A stretch of DNA of 64,000 bases from Micromonospora sp. H61 (GCF_018070325.1 NZ_JAGPXY010000010.1:54660-118659), one strand, 5' to 3'; counted from the stretch's first letter, positions 1 through 7,868 are shown. A program made the numbers and translations. The notes: generated from the sequence alone by a model not told the origin.

Positions 1-2
1 CC

Positions 3-566
3 GCGGGCGGGCACAGCTCCACCATGGCCAGCCCGACCGCCACCAGCGGCCAGAACACCAGCCCTGGGGCCGGCAACCCGGCTGACGTCATGTTCGCCCA
101 GATGATGATCCCGCACCACCAGCAGGCCGTGCAGATGGCCGACCTCGCCGCCACCCGCGCCACCGGCCCCGAGGTCAAGCAACTCGCCGCCCAGATCAAG
201 GCCGCCCAAGGGCCAGAGATCGACACCATGACCCAGTGGCTGGCCGCCTGGGGCACTCCCACACCGACGGCCAACAACACCGGCATGCACCACGGCACGA
301 GCCCCAGCGCCATGCCCGGCATGGACCACAGCATGCCCGGCATGATGACCGACGCCGACATGGCCAAACTCGCCGCCGCCACCGGCACCAAGTTCGACAA
401 GCAGTTCCTCACCATGATGATCGCCCACCACCAGGGCGCTATCACCATGGCCAAGGACGAGACCACAAACGGCGCCAACGCCGACGCCAAGGCCCTCGCC
501 CAGCAGATCATCGATGACCAGCAGGCCGAGATCGCCACCATGAACAAGATCCTCGCCCTGATCTAA
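3..566 (+). CDS. DUF305 family protein, 5' end outside the window
   Basis: Exported, probably copper-handling DUF305 protein. The frame is open to the window edge, and the residues before the first ATG (position 24) read AGGHSST, like the start of a mature lipoprotein just after a lipobox cysteine, so the true start is probably upstream. Counting from that ATG, two DUF305 repeats are visible, each with a Met-Met-Ile-x-His-His-Gln core (His31-His32 and His135-His136), joined by a Met/His-rich linker at about residues 88-108 (MPGMDHSMPGMM). Known for the family: a ferritin-like four-helix fold, with metal binding shown for some members. Copper or other metal binding here is inferred from the Met/His content. 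A strong hairpin follows the stop codon. Confidence 0.85.
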   Translation, partial: AGGHSSTMASPTATSGQNTSPGAGNPADVMFAQMMIPHHQQAVQMADLAATRATGPEVKQLAAQIKAAQGPEIDTMTQWLAAWGTPTPTANNTGMHHGTSPSAMPGMDHSMPGMMTDADMAKLAAATGTKFDKQFLTMMIAHHQGAITMAKDETTNGANADAKALAQQIIDDQQAEIATMNKILALI

Positions 567-574
567 CGATCGGT

Positions 575-602
575 TGCCCGGGCGTCTCACGACGCCCGGG
601 CA
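575..602 (+). terminator. Hairpin terminator after the DUF305 gene
   Basis: Perfect 12-bp stem (575-586 with 591-602) and a 4-nt loop, 9 bases after the stop codon. There is no T-tract, which is usual for terminators in high-GC actinomycetes. Confidence 0.7.
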
Positions 603-1020
603 CTCGCCACCTTCTCGCTGGCAGGGCAGGTTGCGCCTGGCCGTGCGCACTTCGACGGCGAGCCGTCGAAGTCGCCCTTCAGAAAACATGCAATCTACGT
701 AAAGACACAGATCAGGGTCATCTCTGAAGCGCTGGCGGTCGGTAGAAGCAACGTCGTTCAGAAAGCCAACGTCGCCGGACCGAGGATGACTCTGTTCCCG
801 CTCGGGCCGACTGGGACGACGCTCGACTGCCCGCCGGCCTGCACAGCCGAGCACACCAGGACATGCATGCTGGTGAACTCGAGGTTTCGCTGCTTCTGCA
901 CGTTGCGCTCGAGGTGGTGCGTGATGGCCGCCAGGATGCCGACCACCCGGGTAGCGAGCGCTCCGCGGCATGTCAGTGGACGTGATCTTCGGTTGGCCGA
1001 TCTGATTCCCGTAGTCGGGA
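603..1020. other. Gene-poor stretch with one more hairpin
   Basis: No frame here has a ribosome-binding site or recognisable protein. A second hairpin lies at 649-672 (10-bp arms, loop CGAG), which may back up the DUF305 terminator. The stretch around 670-760 is less GC-rich than its surroundings. Otherwise nothing is seen. Confidence 0.5.
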
Positions 1021-1054
1021 CTTTGGTCGGCAGCCCTTCGGAAGCCGACCAAAG
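1021..1054 (-). terminator. Hairpin terminator of the SnoaL-like gene
   Basis: Perfect 11-bp arms (1021-1031 with 1044-1054, CTTTGGTCGGC and its complement) around a 12-nt loop, 10 bases past the stop of the minus-strand gene ending at 1064. Confidence 0.65.
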
Positions 1055-1063
1055 ACTTCGAGG

Positions 1064-1456
1064 TCAGGCGGTCAGTTGCCGAAGCATCTCGGCTGAATCG
1101 TGCAGGTTCGTCATCTGCACGAATCGACCGTCACTGACTTTGTAAATCGCGTATTCGACGATTTCGAACGAGGCACCGGAAGGAGGAACACCCAGCCACT
1201 CCTTCGCCGGAGTGCCGGTGTTGATCGCGCGTACGGCGATTCCGTCACGGTCGAAGAGCAGTTCCTTGACCTCCCAGTGAATGTCGGGAACGGCATCGAC
1301 GATTCCCTTCAGGACCGTGACGACGTCGTCCCGGGTGCCAGGCTCGCCGTTCAGCAGGACCTGGTCGTTGATGAACTCGTCCATGCCGTCGAACTCATGG
1401 GCGTTGAGCGCTGCGGCGTACCGCATGTACCAGCTACGTAGCTCGTCTTCAGCCAT
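1064..1456 (-). CDS. SnoaL-like / NTF2-fold small protein
   Basis: 130-residue protein of the SnoaL/NTF2-like superfamily: a single cone-shaped alpha+beta domain with a conserved run from the N-terminal helix ([16 protein letters not shown]) through a Glu/Asp-rich strand region to a C-terminal strand reading [17 protein letters not shown]. Members are polyketide cyclases, ester cyclases, dehydratases or non-catalytic binding proteins; nothing here fixes the substrate. The start at 1456 is chosen because GAAAGGGG lies 8-9 bases upstream; the frame can be extended to 1519, but that would run into the operator. It is divergent from a TetR gene, with two palindromes between them, so repression by that TetR and release by a small ligand is the likely control. 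Confidence 0.75.
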   Translation of the reverse strand: MAEDELRSWYMRYAAALNAHEFDGMDEFINDQVLLNGEPGTRDDVVTVLKGIVDAVPDIHWEVKELLFDRDGIAVRAINTGTPAKEWLGVPPSGASFEIVEYAIYKVSDGRFVQMTNLHDSAEMLRQLTA

Positions 1457-1511
1457 CGGATTGCCCCTTTCGTTGGTGCCGCTCGATGCGAAGCATCTGC
1501 GCTCCACAGAT

Positions 1512-1533
1512 TTCGGCACCGATCGGTGCCGAA
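1512..1533. promoter_or_regulatory. TetR operator 1 (22-bp perfect palindrome)
   Basis: Perfect palindrome with core GGCACCGATCGGTGCC, centred at 1522/1523, upstream of the SnoaL-like gene. It shares the 14-bp core GCACCGATCGGTGC with the site at 1552-1565. Confidence 0.8.
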
Positions 1534-1551
1534 CCTGACACTAGCAGTTCA

Positions 1552-1565
1552 GCACCGATCGGTGC
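1552..1565. promoter_or_regulatory. TetR operator 2 (14-bp perfect palindrome)
   Basis: Perfect palindrome GCACCGATCGGTGC, identical to the core of the site at 1512-1533 and with its centre 36 bp away. It lies 36 bp upstream of the tetR start, which suits autoregulation. Confidence 0.8.
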
Positions 1566-1600
1566 ACAAGCAGTAGAATGCTGTGATGGAGGAGACACGA

Positions 1601-2185
1601 ATGGGCCGGCCGCGAGCGTTCGACGCCGACGCCGCGCTCGAAAAGGCAATGGTGATCTTCTGGGAGCAAGGCTACGAGGGAGCCAGCCTCACTGACCTGA
1701 CCGAAGCCATGGGCATCTCCCGCAAGAGCATGTACGCGGCCTTCGGCAACAAGGAGCAGCTCTTCCGAAAGGCGTTGCAGCGATACACCGAAGGCCCCGG
1801 CGCCTACGTCAGCCAGGCGTTACAAGCACCCACCGCCCGCGAGGTGGCCACGATGTTCCTCGCCGGCTCCATTCGGGCCAACACCCTGCCCGGATGGCCC
1901 ACGGGATGCCTGGGCGTGCAGGGCGCGCTGGCCGTCGGCAAGACCGGGCGAATCGCGCACGACACCCTGACCGAGTGGCGCGCCCACGGCCAGGCGCACC
2001 TACGCGAGCGGTTCCAGCGGGCCGTCGAGGAGAGCGACCTGCCCGCCGACGCCGACCCAGACCTGATCGCCCGCTTCATCATGACGATCGCGAACGGCAT
2101 GGCCGTGCAAGCGGCGGGTGGTGCGGAACGCGAGGACCTCCGACGCGTCGCCGACACCGCTCTGCGATGCTGGCCGCCAGCCTGA
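1601..2185 (+). CDS. TetR/AcrR family transcriptional regulator
   Basis: 194-residue repressor. The N-terminal TetR helix-turn-helix is clear (about residues 8-52, with GYEGASLTDLTEAMGISRKS and YAAFGNKEQLF), followed by an all-helical ligand-binding and dimerisation domain. The start MGRPRAF at 1601 is preferred because GGAGGAG sits 6 bases upstream; an in-frame GTG at 1583 has no such site. The gene is divergent from the SnoaL-like gene, and two copies of the same palindrome lie between them, so it very likely represses both. A rare TTA leucine codon lies at 1820-1822. The ligand is unknown. Confidence 0.88.
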   Translation: MGRPRAFDADAALEKAMVIFWEQGYEGASLTDLTEAMGISRKSMYAAFGNKEQLFRKALQRYTEGPGAYVSQALQAPTAREVATMFLAGSIRANTLPGWPTGCLGVQGALAVGKTGRIAHDTLTEWRAHGQAHLRERFQRAVEESDLPADADPDLIARFIMTIANGMAVQAAGGAEREDLRRVADTALRCWPPA

Positions 2186-2188
2186 CAA

Positions 2189-2323
2189 ATGCCGCTCACA
2201 CGATTAGGCGTGGAAGCCGAGTGGCCCTCGGAGCGGTTCGAGGCGGAGCGCGCCAAGATCAACGCCGCCGTGGAAGCCGAAATGAACGGCGACGACGCCG
2301 CTCCCCGCGCCGATGCCGCATGA
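2189..2323 (+). CDS. Small hypothetical ORF coupled to the next gene
   Basis: 44-codon frame starting 3 bases after the tetR stop: MPLTRLGVEAEWPSERFEAE, then an Ala/Glu-rich tail. It has no ribosome-binding site of its own and contains a TTA codon. It ends in an ATGA overlap with the next frame (ATG 2320). The amphipathic Glu/Ala/Arg composition looks like real protein rather than random GC-rich sequence, but I recognise no family. It may be the 3' remnant of a longer gene. Confidence 0.4.
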   Translation: MPLTRLGVEAEWPSERFEAERAKINAAVEAEMNGDDAAPRADAA

Positions 2324-2502
2324 CCTCGGAGCCGCAGCCACCAGGCCGACTGATCCTGGACCGGTCGCCCCTGCTGGGATACGCCGTCCTTCTGCGGGAG
2401 TCGGCCTTCTGGCAGCGCAGGACCCGCCGCTTCGACCTGGCGGCGGCCGCCGTGGCGGGCCTGATCCACGACGCCGCGGTGCTCACCGGCGAGGGGCCCT
2501 GA
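2320..2502 (+). CDS. Small hypothetical protein, 60 aa
   Basis: MTSEPQPPGRLILDRSPLLG followed by an Arg-rich and then Ala-rich helical segment ending in LIHDAAVLTGEGP. The ATG overlaps the stop of the preceding small frame (ATGA), which suggests translational coupling. There is no known domain and no signal peptide; the helical part (about residues 20-50) could pack on a partner. The nearest neighbour context is the XRE/DUF397 cluster 600 bp downstream, which often has small unnamed companions in Micromonosporaceae (that link is an inference). Confidence 0.45.
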   Translation: MTSEPQPPGRLILDRSPLLGYAVLLRESAFWQRRTRRFDLAAAAVAGLIHDAAVLTGEGP

Positions 2503-2559
2503 TACTCCGACGGGGTGTCGCTGATCCACTTTCCGGGATGAACGACGGCGGGCCGAGCG

Positions 2560-2814
2560 TCAGCTTCGGGCCCTGGCCCAGGAGAGGAAACGCTCGGTCA
2601 TCCTGGTCGGTGGATGATCCGGGTGGAGTTGGGTGAGCTGGTTCGTCGCCTCGTGCATCAGAGTGCCGAGGTAGATCAGCAGTGCGGTCCGGCTGGTCCG
2701 GTACTCCGTCAGCAGGGCGAGCTTGGCCGGTTGGCAGGGCCACTCGGCGCCACAGTTGCGGCACCGCCACAGCGGACGCATGGCGACGTGCGGGACGGGC
2801 GGCCGGACCACCAT
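2560..2814 (-). CDS. Small CxxC protein of the XRE/DUF397 neighbourhood
   Basis: About 84 residues from MVVRPPVPHVAMRPLWRC. Seen: a Cys-x2-Cys-x5-Cys knuckle (CRNCGAEWPC) that could bind zinc, then a helical segment (KLALLTEYRTSRTALLIYLG) and an end reading RFLSWARARS. Proteins of this design are commonly found divergent from XRE/DUF397 genes in Micromonospora; I know of no tested function. The start is uncertain: the frame stays open to 3108, but the upstream part is Arg/Pro-rich, looks non-coding and would overlap the XRE gene. ATG codons at 2814 and 2781 are the plausible starts. Confidence 0.6.
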   Translation of the reverse strand: MVVRPPVPHVAMRPLWRCRNCGAEWPCQPAKLALLTEYRTSRTALLIYLGTLMHEATNQLTQLHPDHPPTRMTERFLSWARARS

Positions 2815-3094
2815 CACCGCCACCGCGCCGAGGGCTGCTGGGTTGTCGGGGTGAGCACATCGACCTCCTCGGGGACGGGCAAGGGGCCGCTCCCGCAAGG
2901 GGGAGACGGGAGCGACCCCGGAGGGCAGGGCCCGCCGCCGCCATTCCGGCCACCAGCGGACCCGCCACTGGTGACAGTGTGGTGATGAGGCGACTACCGT
3001 CGATACGTGCTCGCGCCGTTTGTGCAGCTCAGCGGTCCAGGTGAGCACCCACGAGGGACACGCCGGGCCAGACTGAGCGAAGGTTGGGGAATCA

Positions 3095-3895
3095 ATGGGG
3101 ACCGTCACCGACTACGTGCTGGAGGAACTGCGTCTGTTCCGGGCGGGGTCCGGGCTCAGTCAGGACGACTTCGGCAGGGGCATCGGCTATTCGGGTTCGC
3201 ACGTCAGCTCGGTGGAGACCGGCGGGCGACCGCCCACGAAGGAGTACATGAGGGCGGTCGACAACCACCACCAGACCGGCGGACGCTTCCTCCGCATGCT
3301 GGACGGGTTGGCCCGGCTCGACGCCGAGCCGGCCTGGCTGCGCGAGTGGATCGAGTTCGAGCGGGAGGCGACCACGCTGCGCTGGTTCGAGTTGGCGTAC
3401 GTGCCGGGCCTGCTCCAGACCGAGCGGTACGCCCGCGCGACGCTGGCCGGTGGCCGGTTCGACGCCGAGGATGTGGACCGAATCGTCGCCTCCCGGCTGG
3501 AGCGCCAGGCGATCCTGCACCGCCCGCGCCCGCCGCAGCTCATCGCCGTACTGGACGAGGCGGTGCTGCGCCGGCCGGTGCTCGACCAGCCGGGTCTCAT
3601 GGTCGAGCAGTGCGAGCACCTGGCCCAGTTGGCGACGGCGGAGCATATCCAGGTGCACATCGTGCCGGTGGATGCTGGGATGTATATGGGATTGGCCGGT
3701 CAGTTCATCATCGCCGAGATGCCGGACGGTGAGCGGGTGGCTCACGCCGACAACCAGCTCACCGCGCAGTTCGTCGATGCACCGACCGACGTCGCTAAGC
3801 TGGCGAAGACGTGGGAGATCGTGCGGAACGAGGCGCTCCCCCGCCGGCAGTCAATCGAGCTGATCAAGGAAGTGGCGAAGTCATGGGCATGCTGA
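3095..3895 (+). CDS. XRE-type helix-turn-helix regulator with DUF5753
   Basis: 266 residues. The N-terminal XRE helix-turn-helix covers about residues 8-60 (SGLSQDDFGRGIGYSGSHVS), followed by DUF5753 from about residue 85, with the typical YVPGLLQTERYARA segment and a C-terminal FVDAPTDVAKL region. Such proteins are widespread in Streptomyces and Micromonospora; studied examples work with a DUF397 partner encoded directly downstream, as in the bldB/whiJ-type modules that influence development. Here the DUF397 gene overlaps the 3' end by 13 bases. The ATG at 3095 follows GAAGGTTGGGGA. Role as a transcription factor is secure from the family; its targets are unknown. Confidence 0.9.
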   Translation: MGTVTDYVLEELRLFRAGSGLSQDDFGRGIGYSGSHVSSVETGGRPPTKEYMRAVDNHHQTGGRFLRMLDGLARLDAEPAWLREWIEFEREATTLRWFELAYVPGLLQTERYARATLAGGRFDAEDVDRIVASRLERQAILHRPRPPQLIAVLDEAVLRRPVLDQPGLMVEQCEHLAQLATAEHIQVHIVPVDAGMYMGLAGQFIIAEMPDGERVAHADNQLTAQFVDAPTDVAKLAKTWEIVRNEALPRRQSIELIKEVAKSWAC

Positions 3896-4071
3896 CCCCA
3901 CAGTGGCGGAAGTCGACCCGGTCCGGCGGCAACGGCGGGTCCTGCGTCGAGGTCGCCGACAACCTGCCGAGCGTGGTGCTGGTGCGCGACACCAAGGACC
4001 GCGACGGCGGCACCCTGCACGTCGACCCGACCGCCTGGAAGACGTTCGTCGCGTACGCCAAGCAGCACTGA
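3883..4071 (+). CDS. DUF397 protein, partner of the XRE regulator
   Basis: 62-residue DUF397 protein with the canonical WRKSTRSGGNGGSCVEVA start, a VRDTKDRDGG turn and the ending W-x-F-V. It overlaps the XRE gene by 13 bases; AAGGAAG inside the XRE gene precedes the ATG at 3883 (an ATG at 3889 is an alternative). Known: DUF397 proteins pair with XRE/DUF5753 regulators, and some pairs behave like toxin-antitoxin or anti-regulator modules. Which role applies here cannot be told from sequence. Confidence 0.9.
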   Translation: MGMLTPQWRKSTRSGGNGGSCVEVADNLPSVVLVRDTKDRDGGTLHVDPTAWKTFVAYAKQH

Positions 4072-4112
4072 ACACGAAACTCGGAGAAGACCCCTCTACC
4101 TAGGGCACTCTG

Positions 4113-4161
4113 AGATCTTGGACAGTTTCCGTTATGACAGAACGGAAACTGTCCAAGATCT
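4113..4161. repeat. 21-bp perfect inverted repeat between convergent genes
   Basis: Arms 4113-4133 and 4141-4161 are perfectly complementary over 21 bp with a 7-nt loop (4134-4140); the left arm begins AGATCTTGGACAGTTTCC. It lies between the convergent DUF397 gene and the membrane-protein gene ending at 4244, so it can serve as a two-way terminator. Its length and the GATCTTG/CAAGATC ends, shared with the repeats at 29241 and 37504, suggest a dispersed palindromic repeat. Confidence 0.85.
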
Positions 4162-4243
4162 ACCCTGAAAAGTCCCGCGACCGCCGGCAGTCAGTTCGAT
4201 GACGAACTACCGCCCCGGCCATCGGACAGCAGCGGCCTGAGCC

Positions 4244-5317
4244 TCAGCTTGCTATCGCTGCTTCCTGCGTTTCCGGCTGGGTGCCCGGACGGGCGAGCCG
4301 GGTCGTGGCACCCGCGAGCACGGCACCGGCGATGGTCAGGGCGAGAATCTGCCAGGCCGGTCCGAACGGGTAGTAGGGGCCGGGTGTGAATGCGCTGTGC
4401 ACGGTGAAGACCGGACCGACGTCGCCGTGATCTCGGAATGTCCGCAACACGTTGCCGTACAGGGCTACTGCCGGCAGAGCGAGCGCGATCAGAGCGACGG
4501 CCCAGAGCCCGGCGGAGGCGCGTCGCCGTTCGGCCGACGCCTCCACGATCCGGTAGGCGAGTGCCGCTGGGAACAGCCACCCGACGACAAGTCCGATCAG
4601 GATGCCCATCACGATCAGAGGTAGGAACATGGGCCTGCTCTGCGCCCAACCGTCGAGGTGGACAGAACCGTGGTCGGCGGTGAGGTAGCCCCGCACCTGG
4701 AGTGTCAGCCCGTTCGACGTGGCGGTGAACGTTGAGTTGCGCATCGGCAGGTCGACGAAGGATTTGGTGTCGGGATTGAACGCGACCGCTTTGCCGCCGA
4801 GCGGCGTGATGTCGGAAACGGACCAGCCGTCAGCGGCGAACCGCTGCCGGGCCTTCTCAGCGTCCCAGGCGCCATCGACTTCGGTAGTCGTCGAGATCGA
4901 CTCCTCCACCCACGGTGACGCGACACGCAGCTGGCTGGAATCGCTGGCGGCACCGCTGGCCCGCTGGGCCAGGCTGGCGATCGTGGCGTCGTCGGGTAGG
5001 TCCGCGAACGTCTGGGAACCTGCCCACGACCCTGCGGCCCCACCGAAAGCGCCCATCGTCAGGGCGAGGAGGACCGCCGCGACAACCGCAAACGGCCGGC
5101 GTGCGGGGAGCCGGAGCCGGTGGCGCACGCCGCTGGCGAGCAGGTGCAGGGCTTCCCCGGGCCGAGGGCGGCGCTGCCCGGGGGCCGCCATCTCGAGGAG
5201 CGTCGTGATCATCTCGTTGCCGTACCGCTGCCGGTGCCGGCCCGGGTATGCCAGCAGCAGCGTGCGGTAGTGGCGTTCGAGACTGTGGTCGTCGGTCGAC
5301 CAGGCGGCGGCGGTCAT
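4244..5317 (-). CDS. Membrane protein coupled to a PadR regulator
   Basis: 357 residues. The N-terminal cytoplasmic segment (ERHYRTLLLAYPGRHRQRYG) is typical of actinobacterial membrane proteins encoded after PadR genes. Hydrophobic helices lie at about residues 75-100, 230-255, 270-290 and 325-345, with an extracellular domain of about 125 residues between the first and second. The start codon overlaps the padR stop (ATGA), so the two are translated together. Family knowledge suggests a PadR-controlled membrane stress or permeability factor; the exact function is unknown. Confidence 0.75.
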   Translation of the reverse strand: MTAAAWSTDDHSLERHYRTLLLAYPGRHRQRYGNEMITTLLEMAAPGQRRPRPGEALHLLASGVRHRLRLPARRPFAVVAAVLLALTMGAFGGAAGSWAGSQTFADLPDDATIASLAQRASGAASDSSQLRVASPWVEESISTTTEVDGAWDAEKARQRFAADGWSVSDITPLGGKAVAFNPDTKSFVDLPMRNSTFTATSNGLTLQVRGYLTADHGSVHLDGWAQSRPMFLPLIVMGILIGLVVGWLFPAALAYRIVEASAERRRASAGLWAVALIALALPAVALYGNVLRTFRDHGDVGPVFTVHSAFTPGPYYPFGPAWQILALTIAGAVLAGATTRLARPGTQPETQEAAIAS

Positions 5318-5655
5318 GCGATCACCGTCCCGAAGCCCGGGGCACCACCGAGGCGCTTGCTCAACTGGGTATCGGCCGCCGTGGCGTGCCGACGCAACCG
5401 CTCGGCCTGGGTTTGCAGGGCGGCCGCTCCCGCCTCGTTGAGCCGGTAGTAGCGACGCAGCCTCCCGTCGACGACCTCCTCCCGGTCAACCTCGATCAGG
5501 TCCTGCTCGACCAGGCGGTCGAGCGCGCCGTAGAGCGTGCCAGGCCGCAGCTTGACGTCACCCGCCGACAACTCCTCCACCGCTTGCACGACTCCATAGC
5601 CATGCAACGGCTGCGCGGCCAGAGCGGTGAGGATGAGGAAGGTAGATTCATGCAT
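5314..5655 (-). CDS. PadR family transcriptional regulator
   Basis: 113 residues; PadR winged helix from residue 1 (LILTALAAQPLHGYGVVQAV, then LRPGTLYGALDRLVEQDLIE and the wing RRYYRLNEAG). The C-terminal helix is short, as in PadR subfamily s2 proteins. It is the first gene of a two-gene unit with the membrane protein. A 12-bp palindrome (5675-5686) about 20 bp upstream of the start is the likely autoregulatory site. Confidence 0.9.
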   Translation of the reverse strand: MHESTFLILTALAAQPLHGYGVVQAVEELSAGDVKLRPGTLYGALDRLVEQDLIEVDREEVVDGRLRRYYRLNEAGAAALQTQAERLRRHATAADTQLSKRLGGAPGFGTVIA

Positions 5656-5674
5656 GAGCGCATAGTACGTGCGG

Positions 5675-5686
5675 CGTTATATAACG
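5675..5686. promoter_or_regulatory. Palindrome CGTTATATAACG at the padR promoter
   Basis: Perfect 12-bp palindrome, AT-rich against a very GC-rich background, 20-31 bp upstream of the padR start. It holds a TATAAC hexamer that could be the minus-strand -10 element, so repressor binding would block the promoter. Assignment to PadR is inferred from position. Confidence 0.6.
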
Positions 5687-5764
5687 GCAAGGATTCTATT
5701 TGGGATCGCTCCGGCCCAGAACCTCTGCCCGGACACGTTCGCCCGGACCAGGCATGCTGGGACG

Positions 5765-6469
5765 ATGATCGCGCGCTTCAAGGACCTCTGTCTCGACGCC
5801 ACCGACCCGCTCGCGCTCGGCGCCTTCTGGGCCCGGATGCTCGACGGTGACGTGGCCGATGCCGGTGACGACGACACCCGGGTGGACCCGCGCTCGGCGC
5901 GCTCGAACGCCGAGTCCATCTGGGTGAACAAGGTGCCCGAGCCTCGGGTCGGCAAGACCCGCGTACACCTGGATCTGCGGTTGGCTGGGGCGGACCCGGC
6001 GGCGTTGGTCGCGGATGGCGCCCGGCTGGTTCGCGAACCGGGTGGCGAGGCGACCTGGTGGGTGCTCGACGACCCGGAGGGCAACGAGTTCTGCGCGTTC
6101 CCGGCCCGCGACGGCACCCGACCGGGCCCGTTCGAGCTGGTCGTGGACTCGGCCGACCCGGCGGCGCAGGCGACCTGGTGGGCCGGGGTGGTCGGCGGCA
6201 CCGTCGAGCACGAGCCGAGCACCTCGTCGGTGGTCGGCGCGTCCGGTTTCCCCTGGGACTACTGGGTGTTCGTCGGGGTGCCCGAGCCCAAGACGGTCAA
6301 GAACCGGCTGCACTGGGACGTCGACCTGGTCGACCCGGAGCCGATGGCGCTGATCGCGGCGGGCGCGACGCTGCTGAGTGAGCCGCTCGACGAGGCGCAC
6401 TGGTGGTGGGTGCTGGCCGACCCGGAGGGCAACGAGTTCTGCGCCTTCACCCCACGCCCCACCGGGTGA
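5765..6469 (+). CDS. Two-domain VOC (glyoxalase-like) protein
   Basis: 234 residues holding two tandem VOC modules: residues 1-118 and about 120-234, each ending in the same DPEGNEFCAF strand. This is the actinobacterial glyoxalase-like subfamily (often named VOC family protein). The first module starts MIARFKDLCLDATDPLALGAF, a typical opening. Possible roles are metal-dependent dioxygenase, lyase or antibiotic-binding protein; no substrate can be read from the sequence. The ATG at 5765 is chosen because it is where the homologous fold begins; the open frame continues upstream. Confidence 0.85.
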   Translation: MIARFKDLCLDATDPLALGAFWARMLDGDVADAGDDDTRVDPRSARSNAESIWVNKVPEPRVGKTRVHLDLRLAGADPAALVADGARLVREPGGEATWWVLDDPEGNEFCAFPARDGTRPGPFELVVDSADPAAQATWWAGVVGGTVEHEPSTSSVVGASGFPWDYWVFVGVPEPKTVKNRLHWDVDLVDPEPMALIAAGATLLSEPLDEAHWWWVLADPEGNEFCAFTPRPTG

Positions 6470-6654
6470 ACGACCGACTACCGAGCGCGGGCGTCGTCGG
6501 CTAGCGTTTTCCTAGCGCCGTAGCCAGCGCGTTCGCCGCCGCCGTCGACACGCCTCCGGCCGACCCATGCCTGCCCGATCGGTTGGTAATCGCGGGAACG
6601 TCCCACCGCCGCTCCCCCGGTTCGGCAGGATCGTCCCAACGAGGAGGTGCCGTC

Positions 6655-7086
6655 GTGCAGGACACCCGCGCTCTCGCCCTGACGTTCGAGGTGAGCGGCC
6701 TGCCACCGGTCAAGACCGAAGCGTTGTCCATCTTCGCCGCCGGGCACCGGCAGGCGACGAGGGTCCGCACCCTGCTCCAGGCCGCCCTCGCCGCGGCCCA
6801 GCGCACCGGCTGGACGCCGTTGCCCGGGCCGATCGAGGTGGACCTGGTGTTGCGCTGCCCGCCAGGGCACCGTACGTCCGACGCCAGCACCCTTCTCGGC
6901 GGCGTCTGTGCGGTGTTGCAGGACAAGAAGCGGGTGTCGAACATCGGCCTCGCCCACCTCGGCGTGCTGGTGGACGTCGCCCTCTACGACGACGACCGGC
7001 AGATCCGCCGGCTGTCGTACCACGAGGAGCCGGCGGAGGAGTTCTCGTACCAGGTGCGGGTCGCCGCCGTACCGACCGGGGTTTGA
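6655..7086 (+). CDS. RusA-like protein
   Basis: 143 residues with features of RusA-fold Holliday-junction resolvases: a hydrophobic strand reading PIEVDLVLRC, then SDASTLLGGVCAVLQDKK at the position of the RusA D-x2-N-L-x-K-x2-x-D-A-L helix, and LYDDDRQIRRL matching the D-D-x-Q-I motif. The first Asp is kept but the Asn/Lys of the classic motif are not, so nuclease activity is uncertain. A GTG start at 6655 follows GAGGAGGTG by 5-6 bases. It probably shares a transcript with the small gene at 7134. RusA assignment is by eye and should be treated as tentative. Confidence 0.55.
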   Translation: MQDTRALALTFEVSGLPPVKTEALSIFAAGHRQATRVRTLLQAALAAAQRTGWTPLPGPIEVDLVLRCPPGHRTSDASTLLGGVCAVLQDKKRVSNIGLAHLGVLVDVALYDDDRQIRRLSYHEEPAEEFSYQVRVAAVPTGV

Positions 7087-7133
7087 CCGACGTCCGCGGT
7101 GGGGTATCGCGGACGCCGACGAAGGGAGCACCG

Positions 7134-7409
7134 ATGTCGGAGCCACATGTCACGCTCGACCCCCGCGGGCTCGATCCCGTGCAGCAGAAGCTGCGCGGCC
7201 CGCTGGAGGAGCAGCTGACCTCGGCGCTTCAGGCGGCCACCGAGCGGGTCCGCTCCGGCTACGCCGGTGAACCGGTAGAGCAGGTCTGCCAGCGGTTGTT
7301 GGAGGAGACCCGCTCCGGGTTGCATCCCGACATCGCTGCCGGGTTCAACCCGGACATGGACGAGTTCTGCCGGGTGGCGGTGGCGATCGTCCGCCGCGAG
7401 GCCGGCTGA
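7134..7409 (+). CDS. Conserved small hypothetical protein
   Basis: 91 residues, soluble and mostly helical, with no signal peptide. Motifs seen: QLTSALQAATERVRSGYAGE, then VCQRLLEETRSGLHPDIAAG and a final MDEFCRVAVAIVRREAG. GAAGGGA precedes the ATG at 7134. It lies 47 bp after the RusA-like gene on the same strand. I do not recognise a named domain. A weak hairpin (7408-7422) overlaps its stop. Confidence 0.65.
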   Translation: MSEPHVTLDPRGLDPVQQKLRGPLEEQLTSALQAATERVRSGYAGEPVEQVCQRLLEETRSGLHPDIAAGFNPDMDEFCRVAVAIVRREAG

Positions 7410-7422
7410 GCCGCAGCGGCTC

Positions 7423-7868
7423 TCAGTATCGGCTGAGCTGAGGAGAGATCTGCGCTTCATGCCGCCGTCCTGACAGTCGAACCGGCGCGCGGTCTGCCCC
7501 GCTCGCAACGGTCGAACGATTCGCGGGCGGGTCAGGACCGGGTCCGCAACTACCCGGCCCTGACCCTCGGCCGTCCGACAGGGAAGCGGACAGCTCCGGC
7601 ACCCCGCCGCGCGGGCGTGGCACGACGCCGCGCGCCAGAACGGGGTGAGCCAGCCACTTCGCACTCAGCTCCACGGTGCTCACCCGCCGAACGTCGACGC
7701 GCCCCGACACACCCCGAAGGGCCGTGAGCGCCGGACCAGGTTAGGCGCGCTCCGACCGGCCGGACAAGCCGCGTCGGACGACCGGCGGCAGGACTTCTTC
7801 CACGCTGAAAATCGGGCAGGTCGGCGTAACGCGACCATGATCCCCGACGCTGTTCGGCGTCGGTACGG
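7423..7868. other. Gene-free interval
   Basis: About 450 bases between two genes that end here (plus strand at 7409, minus strand at 7869). Frames are open on both strands, but none has a ribosome-binding site, recognisable protein or normal third-position bias. No strong hairpin apart from the one at 7408-7422. Nothing further is seen. Confidence 0.4.

Noticed and set aside
758..1145. Frames on both strands between the DUF305 and SnoaL-like genes
   Set aside because: No ribosome-binding site or similarity, and they overlap hairpins; the Cys-rich plus-strand frame looks random.
2815..3108. N-terminal extension of the small CxxC gene
   Set aside because: It would overlap the divergent XRE gene start and is Arg/Pro-rich without family likeness.
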